NCBI GenBank assembly: GCA_026005035.1
Contig: BPKH01000002.1
Location: 233,501-297,500 of the forward strand
DNA: 64,000 bases
Direction: 5' to 3'
Source of the DNA: Porticoccaceae bacterium
GTDB taxonomy: Bacteria > Pseudomonadota > Gammaproteobacteria > Pseudomonadales > Porticoccaceae
Both the position numbers and the translations under genes were made by a program. Each line of letters opens with the position of its first letter. Within the stretch, counting starts at the first letter, position 1. Shown one piece after another: positions 42,330-51,480 of the stretch. A model generated the notes under the pieces. It was not told the DNA's origin and ran no database searches. It saw nothing but the letters and a program-made list of their open reading frames with translations.

Positions 42330-42554
42330 TCAGCGCGGGGTGGAATCGTCCCCAGGCGGGGATTGAGGCTTGGGCGCCGCCTCGGATTCCTTGGCCGAAG
42401 GCCCGTCACCGTCGTCGCTCAAGGCCTTCTTGAAGCCCTTGATGGCCGCGCCCAGATCGCTGCCCAGGGTCTTGAGTTTGCGGGTGCCGAAGAGCAGCAC
42501 CACGATTAATAGGATGATCAACAATTGCCAGATGCTGATGCCGCCGAGCCCCAT
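42330..42554 (-). CDS. tatA: Twin-arginine translocase subunit TatA
   Basis: The 74-residue pore-forming subunit has a short N-terminal helix ([22 protein letters not shown]), the [23 protein letters not shown] amphipathic helix and an acidic tail. It lies three bases after the hisE stop on the same strand. Confidence 0.96.
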   Translation of the reverse strand: MGLGGISIWQLLIILLIVVLLFGTRKLKTLGSDLGAAIKGFKKALSDDGDGPSAKESEAAPKPQSPPGDDSTPR

Positions 42555-42557
42555 CGT

Positions 42558-42902
42558 TCAGTCTCCGTTGGCGGCGGCGCTGCGCGCCGCCTTTTCCTCC
42601 AGTCCCGAGGTGCCGAACCGGCGCTCCAGTTCGGCCAGCACCGCCTCGGGTCCGCTCCCCAGGTGGGAAAGCATCACCAGGGTGTGAAACCAGAGGTCGG
42701 CGGTCTCCCGAACCACTGCCTCCAGGGGGCCACCGGCCGCGGCGTCTTTGGCGGCGAGGAGGGTTTCCGCCGCCTCTTCGCCCACCTTCTTGAGGATTCG
42801 GTCGAGTCCGTCGCGGTGCAGGCGGGCGACGTAGGACTGGCCGGGATCGGCCGCCTTGCGCGCCTCCAGCACCTCCGCCAGGCGGATCAGGGCGTCGCTC
42901 AC
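42558..42902 (-). CDS. hisE: Phosphoribosyl-ATP pyrophosphatase
   Basis: The 114-residue MazG-like enzyme performs the second step of histidine synthesis. The [20 protein letters not shown] and [13 protein letters not shown] segments carry the metal-binding acidic residues. GTG 42902 overlaps the hisI stop. Confidence 0.95.
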   Translation of the reverse strand: MSDALIRLAEVLEARKAADPGQSYVARLHRDGLDRILKKVGEEAAETLLAAKDAAAGGPLEAVVRETADLWFHTLVMLSHLGSGPEAVLAELERRFGTSGLEEKAARSAAANGD

Positions 42903-43297
42903 GGGGTTGGGTCTCCGTACAGTTCCCGGGGGTCGCGCAGGACCGGTTCCACTTCCTCCCAGGCACCGTCCTCCCAGCGCCGGTAAAAACAGGAAGCGCG
43001 ACCGGTGTGGCAGGCGATGCCGCCGATTTGTTCGACCTTCAACAGGAGCGCATCGCCGTCGCAATCGAGGCGCACCTCCACCACCCGCTGGACGTGTCCC
43101 GAGGTCTCCCCCTTGGGCCAGAGGGTGCGGCGGGAGCGGGACCAGTAGACCGCCCGCCCACTCGCCAGCGTCTCGGCGAGGGCGGCGCGGTTCATCCAGG
43201 CCATCATCAGCACCTGCCCGCTGCTGGCATCCTGGGCGATGGCGGGCACCAGGCCGTCGGGCCCCCAGCGGATCTGGTCGAGAAACGCGCCGTTCAT
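42899..43297 (-). CDS. hisI: Phosphoribosyl-AMP cyclohydrolase
   Basis: The 132-residue enzyme performs the third step of histidine synthesis. The conserved [25 protein letters not shown], the DCDGDALL metal site and [11 protein letters not shown] zinc-binding cysteines are all visible. HisI and HisE are separate here rather than fused as in enterobacteria. Confidence 0.97.
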   Translation of the reverse strand: MNGAFLDQIRWGPDGLVPAIAQDASSGQVLMMAWMNRAALAETLASGRAVYWSRSRRTLWPKGETSGHVQRVVEVRLDCDGDALLLKVEQIGGIACHTGRASCFYRRWEDGAWEEVEPVLRDPRELYGDPTP

Positions 43298-43334
43298 CGA
43301 ACCATTATGCCAGTTCCGTGGAGGTTGCGGCCGG

Positions 43335-44909
43335 TCACCGGCGCACGAGGAGCAGGAGCAGGCCGGCGGCGGCGAACGCCGCGCTCAGGGGGTCGACGAG
43401 GGGCCAGCGGGCGGCGGCGAGTCCCGCTCCGAAGCCGAGCAGCGAGGCGCCGGCGAGGGAGGGGGAGCGCCGCCGAGAACGCCGCGGCCGGGGGGGGTGT
43501 GCGCTCTGTTGGAGGGCGGCGAACAATAGCTCGGGGACGCGGGGCAGCCGTTCCAGCCAGTCGGGACCGTGCCGCTCCAGGCGCCCGAGCAGCGCCCTGG
43601 GAGCGGTGCGGCTGCGCATCCATCGTTCCAGGAACGGCTGGGCCGTGGCCCACAGGTCGAGCTGGGGATAGAGCTGGCGGCCCAGGCCTTCGATGTGGAT
43701 CAGGGTCTTCTGCAAGAGCACCAGCCCCGGTTGGACCTCCATCTCGAACCGCTGGGCGGTGCGGAAGAGGTTGACCAGGATGCGGGCGAAGGCGATCTCG
43801 CCCAGGGGGCGGGCGAAGATGGGCTCGCAGACGGTGCGGATGGCCGCCTCGAAGTCGGCCACCCGCGTCTGCGGCGGCACCCAACCGGACAGGACGTGCA
43901 GTTCCGCCACCTGTCGATAGTCGCGCCGGAAGATGGCCAGCAGGTTGCGCGCCAGGTAGTGCCGGTCCTCGTCGGTGAGGCTGCCGATGATGGCGCAGTC
44001 CACGGCCACGTAGGAGGGGCGGGCCGGGTCCCGGCAGTCGACGAAGATGTTCCCCGGGTGCATGTCGGCGTGAAAGAAATTGTGCTCGAACACCTGGGTG
44101 AAAAAGATCTCCACCCCCCGCTCGGCAAGCACTCTGAGGTCCACCTGGTGGCGCGCCAGGGCTGCCAGATCGGTGACCGGGACGGCGCGGATCCGCTCGA
44201 GGGTGAGGACCTGTTCGGCGGTGTACTCCCAGATCACCTCCGGCACATACAGCAGCTCCGAGCCCTCAAAGTTGCGCCGCAGAGTGCTGGTGTTGGCCGC
44301 CTCGCGGCGCAGGTCCAGCTCGTCGAGCAGGGTGAAGCGCCAATCCCGGGCCACGTCCACCGGGTGGAGGCGCCGGGCCAGGGGAGAGATGCGCTCCAGG
44401 AAGCGGGCGAGTGTCAAGAGCAGCGCGGTGTCCAGCTCGATGAGGGCGCGAATTCCCGGCCGGATCACCTTGACGACCACCTCGCGACCGTCGGGCAGGA
44501 CGGCGGCGTGCACCTGGGCCACCGAGGCCGAGGCCAGCGGCTCTCGGTCGAAGCGCGCGAACAGCTCCGCCAAGGGGCGGCCCAGAGCGCCCTCCACCAC
44601 CGCCGCGAACGCCTCCACCGGAAAGGGTGGCACCTGGTCCTGGAGCCGGCTCAGCTCCCCTACCACGTCTTCGGGAATCAGGTCGGGGCGCGTGGAGAGC
44701 ATCTGGCCGAATTTGACGAAGATCGGCCCCAACTCCTCGAGGGCGCGGCGCAGCCGCTCCCCCCTGGGCAGGCGAGGTTCCGGCAGCAGCGCGAGCAGGG
44801 CGAAGAGCGCCCGCAGGGGGCGGGGCGCCGCCGCTTGGCGCAGGAAGGTGTCGAGGCGGTAGCGCGCGGCGACGGCGAGGATGCGCAGGAGGCGCCGCAC
44901 TCGCCTCAT
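43335..44909 (-). CDS. ubiB: Ubiquinone biosynthesis regulatory kinase-like protein UbiB
   Basis: The 524-residue atypical kinase-like ATPase supports ubiquinone synthesis. It shows the KxGQ motif [19 protein letters not shown], an alanine-rich nucleotide loop [10 protein letters not shown], the catalytic-loop [12 protein letters not shown] and a C-terminal pair of membrane helices. The ATG overlaps the ubiJ stop. Confidence 0.96.
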   Translation of the reverse strand: MRRVRRLLRILAVAARYRLDTFLRQAAAPRPLRALFALLALLPEPRLPRGERLRRALEELGPIFVKFGQMLSTRPDLIPEDVVGELSRLQDQVPPFPVEAFAAVVEGALGRPLAELFARFDREPLASASVAQVHAAVLPDGREVVVKVIRPGIRALIELDTALLLTLARFLERISPLARRLHPVDVARDWRFTLLDELDLRREAANTSTLRRNFEGSELLYVPEVIWEYTAEQVLTLERIRAVPVTDLAALARHQVDLRVLAERGVEIFFTQVFEHNFFHADMHPGNIFVDCRDPARPSYVAVDCAIIGSLTDEDRHYLARNLLAIFRRDYRQVAELHVLSGWVPPQTRVADFEAAIRTVCEPIFARPLGEIAFARILVNLFRTAQRFEMEVQPGLVLLQKTLIHIEGLGRQLYPQLDLWATAQPFLERWMRSRTAPRALLGRLERHGPDWLERLPRVPELLFAALQQSAHPPRPRRSRRRSPSLAGASLLGFGAGLAAARWPLVDPLSAAFAAAGLLLLLVRR

Positions 44910-45550
44910 GGTCGGCCCGGCACCGCCCGCGCCTCCCGGCGCGCCCGCTCCAGCAGTGCGACCCGGGCGGCGAGGCGCTCCACGTCGGCCGCCAGCCTGC
45001 GCACCTCGGTCTGCCAGGTTTCCGCCTCGGCGCGCGCCACGGCCAGCCCCGACTCTTCGCGCAGGTACTCCGCCGAGCCCGCCAGGGCCCGCGCCAGGGC
45101 GCCGGCGACGCCGAGCCCCGCGGTTCGCACCGCCTCGCCCAGGAGGTGAGCGCCGACGTCGCCCACCGCCGCTGCGAGGGGCATCTCCCAGTCCAGGTCG
45201 AGGTCGGCGAGAATGCGCGCCAGGGACCCCAACAGTTCGGCGTTGCCCGCCACCCGCACGCCGCTGCCGGCGAGCGCGCCGCCGGCGGCGAGCCGGGCCG
45301 GCAGGGCGGCCAGGGCCACGGCGCTGCCGCGCAGCTCCAGGTCGGCCCGCCCCGCCTCGCCGCGCTCCAGGCGGATCCGGCCGTCGGGGGTGAAGGCGCA
45401 CAAAAACCGCCACTGGGGTTGGGTGCAGCGCACCGCGATGCGCCGCCCGGCGAGGGCGCCGAGTCGGTGTCGGGTCCCCGGATCCAGCGCCAAAAGGCGG
45501 TCGAGGGCGGCCTCGACCAGGCGGAGGGGATCCGGAACCGGCAAGCTCAC
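44906..45550 (-). CDS. ubiJ: Ubiquinone biosynthesis accessory factor UbiJ
   Basis: The 214-residue protein has an N-terminal SCP2-like lipid-binding domain ([12 protein letters not shown]...[15 protein letters not shown]) and a C-terminal helix/coiled coil ([23 protein letters not shown]). UbiJ organises the ubiquinone enzyme complex. It sits between ubiE and ubiB as in other gammaproteobacteria and overlaps both by four bases. Confidence 0.93.
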   Translation of the reverse strand: MSLPVPDPLRLVEAALDRLLALDPGTRHRLGALAGRRIAVRCTQPQWRFLCAFTPDGRIRLERGEAGRADLELRGSAVALAALPARLAAGGALAGSGVRVAGNAELLGSLARILADLDLDWEMPLAAAVGDVGAHLLGEAVRTAGLGVAGALARALAGSAEYLREESGLAVARAEAETWQTEVRRLAADVERLAARVALLERARREARAVPGRP

Positions 45551-46302
45551 GGCTTGAAGCCCCGGTGCAGGGCCACCACGCCCCCGGTGAGGTTGTCGTA
45601 GTGGACCTCCACGAAGCCCGCCTCCTCCATCAGGGCCTTGAGGGCCTCCTGGTCGGGGTGGACCCGGATCGATTCGGCCAGGTAGCGGTAGCTGGCCTCG
45701 TCGCCGGCCACCCAGCGCCCGAGGCGCGGCAGGACCGCGAAGGAGTAGAGGTCGTAGAGCCGCTTGAGGGCGGGGCTTGTGGGGTGGGAGAACTCGAGCA
45801 CCACCAGGCGGCCGCCCGGCTTGAGCACCCGCAGGATCGACTGGAGTGCCCGCTCTTTATGGGTTACGTTGCGCAGGCCGAAGCCGATGGTCACGCAGTC
45901 GAAGGTGTCGCTGGCGAAGGGCAACGCCTCGGCATCCGCCAGGACAAAGCGCAGGTTTTGGGCGAGCCCCCGATCGAGCAGGCGGTCGCGGCCGATTCTC
46001 AGCATCGACTCGTTGATGTCGGCGAGCACCACGAGCCCCTGGGGGCCCACCCGCGGGGCGAGGCGCGCCGCCAGGTCGCCGGTGCCGGCGGCCAGATCCA
46101 GCACCCGCTGTCCGGGCCGCACCGCCGCCTGCTCCACCGCGAACTGTTTCCACAGGCGGTGCACGCCGCCCGACATCAGGTCGTTCATCAGGTCGTAGCG
46201 GGCGGCCACCGAGTGGAAGACGCCGGCCACCCGGCGGGCCTTTTCCCGCGCCGGGACCTCCTCGAACCCGAACAGGGTTTTTTCCTCCTCGTCGCCGCCC
46301 AT
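45547..46302 (-). CDS. ubiE: Ubiquinone/menaquinone methyltransferase UbiE
   Basis: The 251-residue SAM methyltransferase performs a C-methylation in quinone synthesis. The family marks are [17 protein letters not shown], the SAM motif [12 protein letters not shown], the [14 protein letters not shown] segment and a closing [15 protein letters not shown]. The ATG at 46302 starts the ubi-his-tat block. Confidence 0.98.
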   Translation of the reverse strand: MGGDEEEKTLFGFEEVPAREKARRVAGVFHSVAARYDLMNDLMSGGVHRLWKQFAVEQAAVRPGQRVLDLAAGTGDLAARLAPRVGPQGLVVLADINESMLRIGRDRLLDRGLAQNLRFVLADAEALPFASDTFDCVTIGFGLRNVTHKERALQSILRVLKPGGRLVVLEFSHPTSPALKRLYDLYSFAVLPRLGRWVAGDEASYRYLAESIRVHPDQEALKALMEEAGFVEVHYDNLTGGVVALHRGFKP

Positions 46303-46367
46303 CGGCTCGGCCGTCTCCGTCGTGGCCGGCCGATTCTACACCCCGCGGCGCGGGGCTGTCGCGGCCC

Positions 46368-48071
46368 TCAGGGGACTTTGAGATAGCGCCGGCGGCGACT
46401 TTCCTCGAGGCGGTGGAGGTCGACCAGGATCAGGCCGTCGACGCAGTGGCTGAAGGCCGGATCGACGTTGAAGGCGGCGAAGGAGGCGCCGCCGGGTTCG
46501 CTGACCTCGGTGTACTGCTTGTAGAGGGTCGGCACGGTCAGTCCCATGGGGGCGAGCGCCTCCTTCAGGCGCACGAATTCTTCGCGGTAATTGCGCCCCG
46601 GGAACTGGAGGGCGAGGGCTTGCCTGCGCTCCGGCGGGATGGAAAAGGGCAAATGCGCTCTGGCCAAGGGCTCGGGTGGGGGAAAGTGGACCTCGTAAAA
46701 GTGTACCAACAGCTCCAGCGCCGCCCGAGGCAGCTTGCCGCTCAGGCTCACCGGCCCGAAGAGGTAGCGGAAGCGGGGATTGGCGCGCAGGTAGGCGCCC
46801 AAGCCGTGCCACAGATAGTCGAGGCTGCGCCGGCCCCAGTAGCGGGGTTGGACGAAGCTGCGCCCGAGTTCGAGCGCCTGGGGAAGGCGGGCTTCGAGGC
46901 CCGGTTCCAAGTGGAATAGGGTGGCGGTGTAGAGATCGCCCGCCTCGGCCCGGCCGGCGTCGCGCAGGCGGTAGGCGCCGACGATCTCCAGGGCTTTTTC
47001 ATCCCAGAGCAGCAGGTGCTCGCAGTGGGGGTCGAAGCGGTCGAGGTCACGCCGCTGCCCCGTGCCCTCCCCCACGGCGCGAAAGGCGATTTCCCGCAGC
47101 CGGCCGACCTCGCGCATCACCGCCGAGTCGGGGCGGTGGTGGAACAGGTAGATCCGCATGCCGTCCGGGGTGTGGCCGAGGACCGGGCAGTCGCTCAGTT
47201 CCTCGCGCAACAGGGCGCGGTCCTCGGGGTGGGCGATGGCCGCCTCGCTCGGCAGGATGCCGGGCCGGTCGCGGCCGATCCGGTAGACGTGGCGGCGGAA
47301 GAGTTCCGCCTGCTCGGCCAGCGACAGTCCGGTCGACGCGAGAGTCGCCGGGCGGATGGGTTCGCCGATGCGGACGTCCACGCAGTTTTTCGCCTGTTTG
47401 AACATCTCCCGCACCAGCCAGAGGGTGGACAGGGGGCGGGCGAGGAAGGAAAGGGCGTAGAAGAGGGCGGAATTGCGCCCGTCCACGTGCACGGGCACGA
47501 TGGGAGCGTCGACGCTCGCCGCCAGGCGCAAAAAGCCGCTCCGCCAGCGCCCGTCGCGAATGCCCTTGAAGCCGAGGCGCGACACCTCTCCCGCGGGAAA
47601 GAGAATCAGCGCGCCGTCTCCTTCCAGATGGCGGCGGATCGCCTCCAAGCGCCGCCGCTCGGTGTGCCCGCCCAGGTTGTCCACTGGCAGCAGCAGGGGG
47701 ACCAGGGGGGCGATGGTGGACAGCACCTCGTTGGCCACCACCTTTACGTCCCGGCGCACGGAGCGCACCAGGCGGAGGAGAGCGAGGCCGTCCAGGGAGC
47801 CGATGGGGTGGTTGGCCACCACCACGACCCGCCCGCGGGCCGGGATCCGCTCCCGCTCGTCGTCCCGCACCGCGTAGCGGAACTGGAAGTGATCCAGGAC
47901 CTGCTCGACGAAGTCAAAGCCGGTCAGATGGGGCCATTGGGCCTCGAACTGGCGGAATTCCCGCTCGTGAAAGAGAAGCCGCAGGGCGCGCGCCAGGGGC
48001 CGGGCCAGGTGGGGACGGCGATGCCAAAAATCGGGGTAGCGCGACTCGAGAAAGGCTTCCACGTCCAGCAC
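46368..48071 (-). CDS. Bifunctional acyltransferase, OlsF-like (OlsA-type plus OlsB-type domains)
   Basis: The 567-residue protein joins two domains. Residues about 30-280 are a PlsC-like O-acyltransferase of the hemolysin-related group, with ANHPIGSLDGLAL (H88, D94) and a FPAGEVSR motif. Residues about 300-567 are a GNAT-type acyltransferase related to OlsB, with ALELGRSFVQPRYWGRR, YLWHGLGAYL and a YLFGPVSLSG segment. This order matches OlsF of Serratia, which alone makes ornithine lipids from ornithine. Synthesis of another aminolipid cannot be excluded. It lies upstream of ubiE on the same strand, separated by 65 bases. Confidence 0.82.
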   Translation of the reverse strand: MLDVEAFLESRYPDFWHRRPHLARPLARALRLLFHEREFRQFEAQWPHLTGFDFVEQVLDHFQFRYAVRDDERERIPARGRVVVVANHPIGSLDGLALLRLVRSVRRDVKVVANEVLSTIAPLVPLLLPVDNLGGHTERRRLEAIRRHLEGDGALILFPAGEVSRLGFKGIRDGRWRSGFLRLAASVDAPIVPVHVDGRNSALFYALSFLARPLSTLWLVREMFKQAKNCVDVRIGEPIRPATLASTGLSLAEQAELFRRHVYRIGRDRPGILPSEAAIAHPEDRALLREELSDCPVLGHTPDGMRIYLFHHRPDSAVMREVGRLREIAFRAVGEGTGQRRDLDRFDPHCEHLLLWDEKALEIVGAYRLRDAGRAEAGDLYTATLFHLEPGLEARLPQALELGRSFVQPRYWGRRSLDYLWHGLGAYLRANPRFRYLFGPVSLSGKLPRAALELLVHFYEVHFPPPEPLARAHLPFSIPPERRQALALQFPGRNYREEFVRLKEALAPMGLTVPTLYKQYTEVSEPGGASFAAFNVDPAFSHCVDGLILVDLHRLEESRRRRYLKVP

Positions 48072-48134
48072 GGCACGACCCTCCGCAAGGAGCAGCGGCA
48101 GGGTAGCGGCCTCCCTTGACAGGGGTGTGACGGT

Positions 48135-48941
48135 TCAGCCTTGGACATGCCCCAGATGGCGCTCGATCACCTGGAGGGTGGGCTTGAACAGGCGCGGCGT
48201 GGCGGCGACCACGTGGCCGCATTCCAGGAACCGCTCGCCGCCGCGGAAGTCGCTCACCAGGCCCCCGGCCTCCCGCACCAAGAGGACGCCGGCGGCGATG
48301 TCCCAAGGCTTTAAGTACATCTCCCAGAAGGCGTCGAAGCGGCCGGCGGCCACATAGGCCAGATCCAGAGAGGCGGCGCCGAGGCGGCGAATGCCGGAGG
48401 AGCCGTTCACCAGGGCGGCGAGCACCTGCAGGTACTCCTCCAGGTGTTCGGCGGCTCGGCCGGCAAAGGGGATGCCGGTGGCGAACAGCGCCCCCCGCTT
48501 GCCGTTGCGGCCGCTCACCCGCAGGCGGCGGCCGTTGAGGTAGGCGCCGCGGCCGCGGCTGGCGGTGAACTCTTCCCCCTTGACCGGATCGTAGATCACC
48601 GCGTGCTCGATGCGCCCGCGCACCAGGCAGGCGATGGAGACCGCGTAGTGGGGGATGCCGCGCAGGAAGTTGGTGGTGCCGTCCAGGGGGTCGATCACCC
48701 ACAGGTGGTCCGCCCGCGGGTTGCCGCTTTCCCCGCTTTCCTCGCAGAGAAAGCGGTGGCCGGGATAGTAACGGCGCAGGCAGTCGACGATTTCCCGCTC
48801 CGCCAGCCGGTCCACATCGGACACGAAGTCGTTGGCGCTTTTTTCGTCGACCCGGATCCGGTCCATCCTCTCGGCGGCGCGGACGATCTTGTCGCCCGCG
48901 CTGCGGGCGGCGCGCAGCGCGATGTTGACCAGTGGCTCCAT
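48135..48941 (-). CDS. suhB: Inositol monophosphatase family protein SuhB
   Basis: The 268-residue enzyme has the metal sites GEESGE-like CEESGE and DPLDGTTNFLRG, then LGAASLDLAYVAAGRFDAFWE and the closing KPWDIAAGVLLVREAGG signature. In E. coli SuhB is also part of the rRNA antitermination complex; this cannot be judged here. ATG 48941 begins MEPLVNIALRAARSAG. Confidence 0.94.
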   Translation of the reverse strand: MEPLVNIALRAARSAGDKIVRAAERMDRIRVDEKSANDFVSDVDRLAEREIVDCLRRYYPGHRFLCEESGESGNPRADHLWVIDPLDGTTNFLRGIPHYAVSIACLVRGRIEHAVIYDPVKGEEFTASRGRGAYLNGRRLRVSGRNGKRGALFATGIPFAGRAAEHLEEYLQVLAALVNGSSGIRRLGAASLDLAYVAAGRFDAFWEMYLKPWDIAAGVLLVREAGGLVSDFRGGERFLECGHVVAATPRLFKPTLQVIERHLGHVQG

Positions 48942-48998
48942 GGCGACGAATGGCTCCGAAGGGCGGCGTATTCTAGCAGAGGGCCGCCCCTCGGGCAT

Positions 48999-49910
48999 TC
49001 ACGGCCGGACCGGCGCTACTAGGGGTTCCAGGGCCGGGTCCTGTCGCCGGCACAAAAAGGGCGGCCGCGGCGGCAGGCCGCTGTAGGGGGCGCCGGGACG
49101 GTTTTCCACGCTGTTGTAGACGAACATCAACAGGGTGCGCGGATCGCCGCTCAGGTTGTCGGGCGAGCCGTGCAACAGATTGCATTCGTGAAAGACCAGT
49201 GTGCCCGGCGGCCCCTGTACGGCGTCGAGGGGGAAGCGTTCCAATAGCTCCCCCATCACCGTCGGCGAGGGCACCCCCAATTCCTGTCTGCGCAGGGAGG
49301 TCTTTTGGTTGTCCGGGCGGGTGCGCCCGCCGCAGGAGACGAAGAGGCGGTGGGAGCCCGGCAGCACATAGAGGGGGCCGTTGAAGGCATGGTTTTCCGT
49401 GAGCATGATCCAGGCGGTCAAGGTGCGCATGGCGGGCAGGCCGTCCTCGCAATGCCAGGTCTCGAAGTCGGAGTGCCAGGGAAAGGCCTTGCCTACCAGT
49501 GCCGGTTTCACGTTGACGCGCGACTGCATCAGGTGCACTTCGGATCCCAGCAGCTGGCGGACCGGGTGGAGGATCCGCGGGTCGCGGCTCACCGCGTCGA
49601 TGAGGTCGCTGAACCGGTCGGGATCGAAGAGGGTGCGCAGCTCGTCGCTGTCCGGTTCGGCGATTCGCTCGGGGCGGGTGCCCAGGGTGCGGGCGAGCCG
49701 CTCGATCTCGCGCCACAGGGGCTCCACCAGGTCTTCGAGCAGGCCGGGAAATACCAGGTAGCCGCGCTCGGCGTAGCTGGCGACTTGATCCGGAGAGAGG
49801 CGCCAGGGTTGAGGCGGGGCGAGCCCCTCCCATACCACCGGCTCGCGCCGCGGCAGTATTCGTTCGGGGCCGCCCGTTCGGGTCGGATAGAGGTCTGGCG
49901 ACTGCAACAT
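48999..49910 (-). CDS. ectD: Ectoine hydroxylase-like Fe(II)/2-oxoglutarate dioxygenase
   Basis: The 303-residue protein matches the EctD family in detail: an N-terminal DLYPTR, the QSRVN segment, the signature WHSDFETWHCEDGLPAMR with iron ligands H146 and D148, ENHAFNGPLYVLPGSH, and the distal ligand H247 in CNLLHGS, followed by VYNSVEN. EctD adds a hydroxyl to ectoine, an osmoprotectant. The ectABC genes are absent from the window, so the substrate is inferred from the motif alone. ATG 49910 gives the normal EctD length; a longer upstream reading is not conserved. Confidence 0.85.
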   Translation of the reverse strand: MLQSPDLYPTRTGGPERILPRREPVVWEGLAPPQPWRLSPDQVASYAERGYLVFPGLLEDLVEPLWREIERLARTLGTRPERIAEPDSDELRTLFDPDRFSDLIDAVSRDPRILHPVRQLLGSEVHLMQSRVNVKPALVGKAFPWHSDFETWHCEDGLPAMRTLTAWIMLTENHAFNGPLYVLPGSHRLFVSCGGRTRPDNQKTSLRRQELGVPSPTVMGELLERFPLDAVQGPPGTLVFHECNLLHGSPDNLSGDPRTLLMFVYNSVENRPGAPYSGLPPRPPFLCRRQDPALEPLVAPVRP

Positions 49911-49965
49911 CTCTTCGGCAACCTCCGGCTCGCTTGGGGTGGGTTTTCTGGGATTGCGCACATCG

Positions 49966-50002
49966 TTTCCGAAACGGAAAACGAAGCGGGCAGCGCTGCC
50001 CG
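49966..50002. promoter_or_regulatory. Two palindromes upstream of ectD
   Basis: TTTCCGAAACGGAAA (49966-49980) and CGGGCAGCGCTGCCCG (49987-50002, perfect) lie 56 and 77 bases upstream of the ectD start. They could be operators or part of a hairpin for ectD, or a terminator for other transcripts. The remaining 242-base gap to trmJ holds no gene. Confidence 0.4.
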
Positions 50003-50152
50003 ATTCCGCGGGTGAGATTGCTCTGTGGGCGTCGCCGCCCGAGGGATCTCTTTTCAGGGTAGTCGGAGGAGGGCCGGGGGTCAAACGGGCGCTCGGCGGT
50101 GCTTTGTCGAGGGTGTTGGTACAATCCGCCGCCCTGGATCCGGGTGCCGCCC

Positions 50153-50917
50153 ATGGCCATCGACCTCCTCCAACGCGTTCGGGTGGTGCTGGTGGAGACC
50201 AAGCACCCCGGCAACATCGGCGCTGCGGCGCGGGCCGCCAAGACCATGGGCGTGGGCGAGTTGTGGCTGGTGGCGCCGGCGGAGTTCCCCTCTCGTCAGG
50301 CTGCCATCCAGGCGGCCGGAGCGCTGGATCTTTTGCAGCGGGCGAAAGTGGTGGAAGAGTTGACCCAGGCCGTGAACGATTGTGGTCTGGTCATTGGCAC
50401 CAGCGCGCGAGAACGGCGCATTCCGTGGCCGCTCATCGACCCCCGCGAGGGCGGTCGGCTGGCGGTGGCCGAAGCGCGCCACCATCCCGTCGCCCTGGTC
50501 TTCGGGCGCGAAGACCGAGGCCTGACCAACGAGGAGTTGCAGCGCTGCACCCACCACCTGCACATTCCCGCGGATCCCCAATACCCCTCTCTCAACCTGG
50601 CCATGGCCGTGCAAGTGCTCTGCTACGAGGTGCGCATGGCGTGGCTGGAAGCACAGGGTGGCCGAGGCCTTGCAAGCTCTGCGCGCGAGGTGCCAGCGGC
50701 GCGCCACGCCGACCTGGAGCGGTTCTTCCAGCACCTCGAGGAGACCCTGGTGACGATCGGCTACCTCGATCCCGAAAACCCCCGCCAGACGATGGCGAGG
50801 CTGCGGCGAATTTTTCTCCGCGCCCGCTGCGACGAGAAAGAGCTCGCCCTGCTGCGCGGGGTGTTGACCGCCACCCAAGAGGCTGCCCGCTCCCGAGGTG
50901 ATGAAGGGCGACACTGA
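50153..50917 (+). CDS. trmJ: tRNA (cytidine/uridine-2'-O-)-methyltransferase TrmJ
   Basis: The 254-residue SPOUT methyltransferase modifies position 32 of tRNAs. It contains the N-terminal VVLVETKHPGNIGAAARAAKTMG motif, LVFGREDRGLTNEEL and IPADPQYPSLNLAMAVQVLCYE, plus a helical C-terminal extension. A TACAAT (50120-50125) precedes it. It lies just upstream of iscR, as in many gammaproteobacteria. Confidence 0.94.
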   Translation: MAIDLLQRVRVVLVETKHPGNIGAAARAAKTMGVGELWLVAPAEFPSRQAAIQAAGALDLLQRAKVVEELTQAVNDCGLVIGTSARERRIPWPLIDPREGGRLAVAEARHHPVALVFGREDRGLTNEELQRCTHHLHIPADPQYPSLNLAMAVQVLCYEVRMAWLEAQGGRGLASSAREVPAARHADLERFFQHLEETLVTIGYLDPENPRQTMARLRRIFLRARCDEKELALLRGVLTATQEAARSRGDEGRH

Positions 50918-50927
50918 TCGCTCGATA

Positions 50928-50960
50928 ATAGTTGACTAATTTGCTAAGTTTTTACAAAAT
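50928..50960 (+). promoter_or_regulatory. iscR promoter overlapped by a type 1 IscR-like operator
   Basis: TTGACT (50932-50937), a 17-base spacer and CAAAAT (50955-50960) form the promoter. The -35 region ATAGTTGACT-AATTTGCTAAG (50928-50948) resembles the type 1 IscR operator found at E. coli iscR. This region is very AT-rich compared with its surroundings. Autorepression by Fe-S loaded IscR is the expected effect. Confidence 0.7.
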
Positions 50961-50996
50961 TCACTCTGCCTGGTTTCAGCCGAGGGTTTCCTCGCC

Positions 50997-51476
50997 ATGC
51001 GACTGACTACCCGGGGCCGCTACGCCGTCACGGCGATGTTGGACCTGGCGCTCCACGCATCGAACCGGCCGGTCAGCCTGGCCGACGTCGCCGCGCGCCA
51101 GCAGATCTCGCTTTCCTACCTGGAGCAGCTGTTCGCCCGGTTGCGGCAGAGCGGTCTGGTGCAGAGCGTGCGCGGTCCGGGGGGCGGTTATCGGCTGGGG
51201 CGCGAGCCGGAGGAGATCAGCGTCGCCGACATCATCGACGCCGTCAACGAGAGCGTCGACGCCACCCACTGCAATGGCCAGGGGGACTGCTGGAGCGGCG
51301 AGGTCTGCCTCACCCACCACCTGTGGGAGGACCTGAGCCGCCAGATCCACGGCTTTCTCGCCGGCATCACCCTGGCGCAGCTGGTGGCGGACGCCCACGT
51401 GCAGGCGGTGTGTGAGCGGCAGCGGGCGCGCTCCGCCGCTGGGCGGGGCGCGCTCATCGGCAGTTCGAGGGTGTAG
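50997..51476 (+). CDS. iscR: Fe-S responsive transcription regulator IscR
   Basis: The 159-residue Rrf2-type regulator has an N-terminal winged helix ([18 protein letters not shown]) and the cluster ligands C92, C98, C104 and H107 in [17 protein letters not shown]. It senses Fe-S status by binding a 2Fe-2S cluster and controls this operon. It lies four bases before iscS. Confidence 0.97.
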   Translation: MRLTTRGRYAVTAMLDLALHASNRPVSLADVAARQQISLSYLEQLFARLRQSGLVQSVRGPGGGYRLGREPEEISVADIIDAVNESVDATHCNGQGDCWSGEVCLTHHLWEDLSRQIHGFLAGITLAQLVADAHVQAVCERQRARSAAGRGALIGSSRV

Positions 51477-51480
51477 CGCC

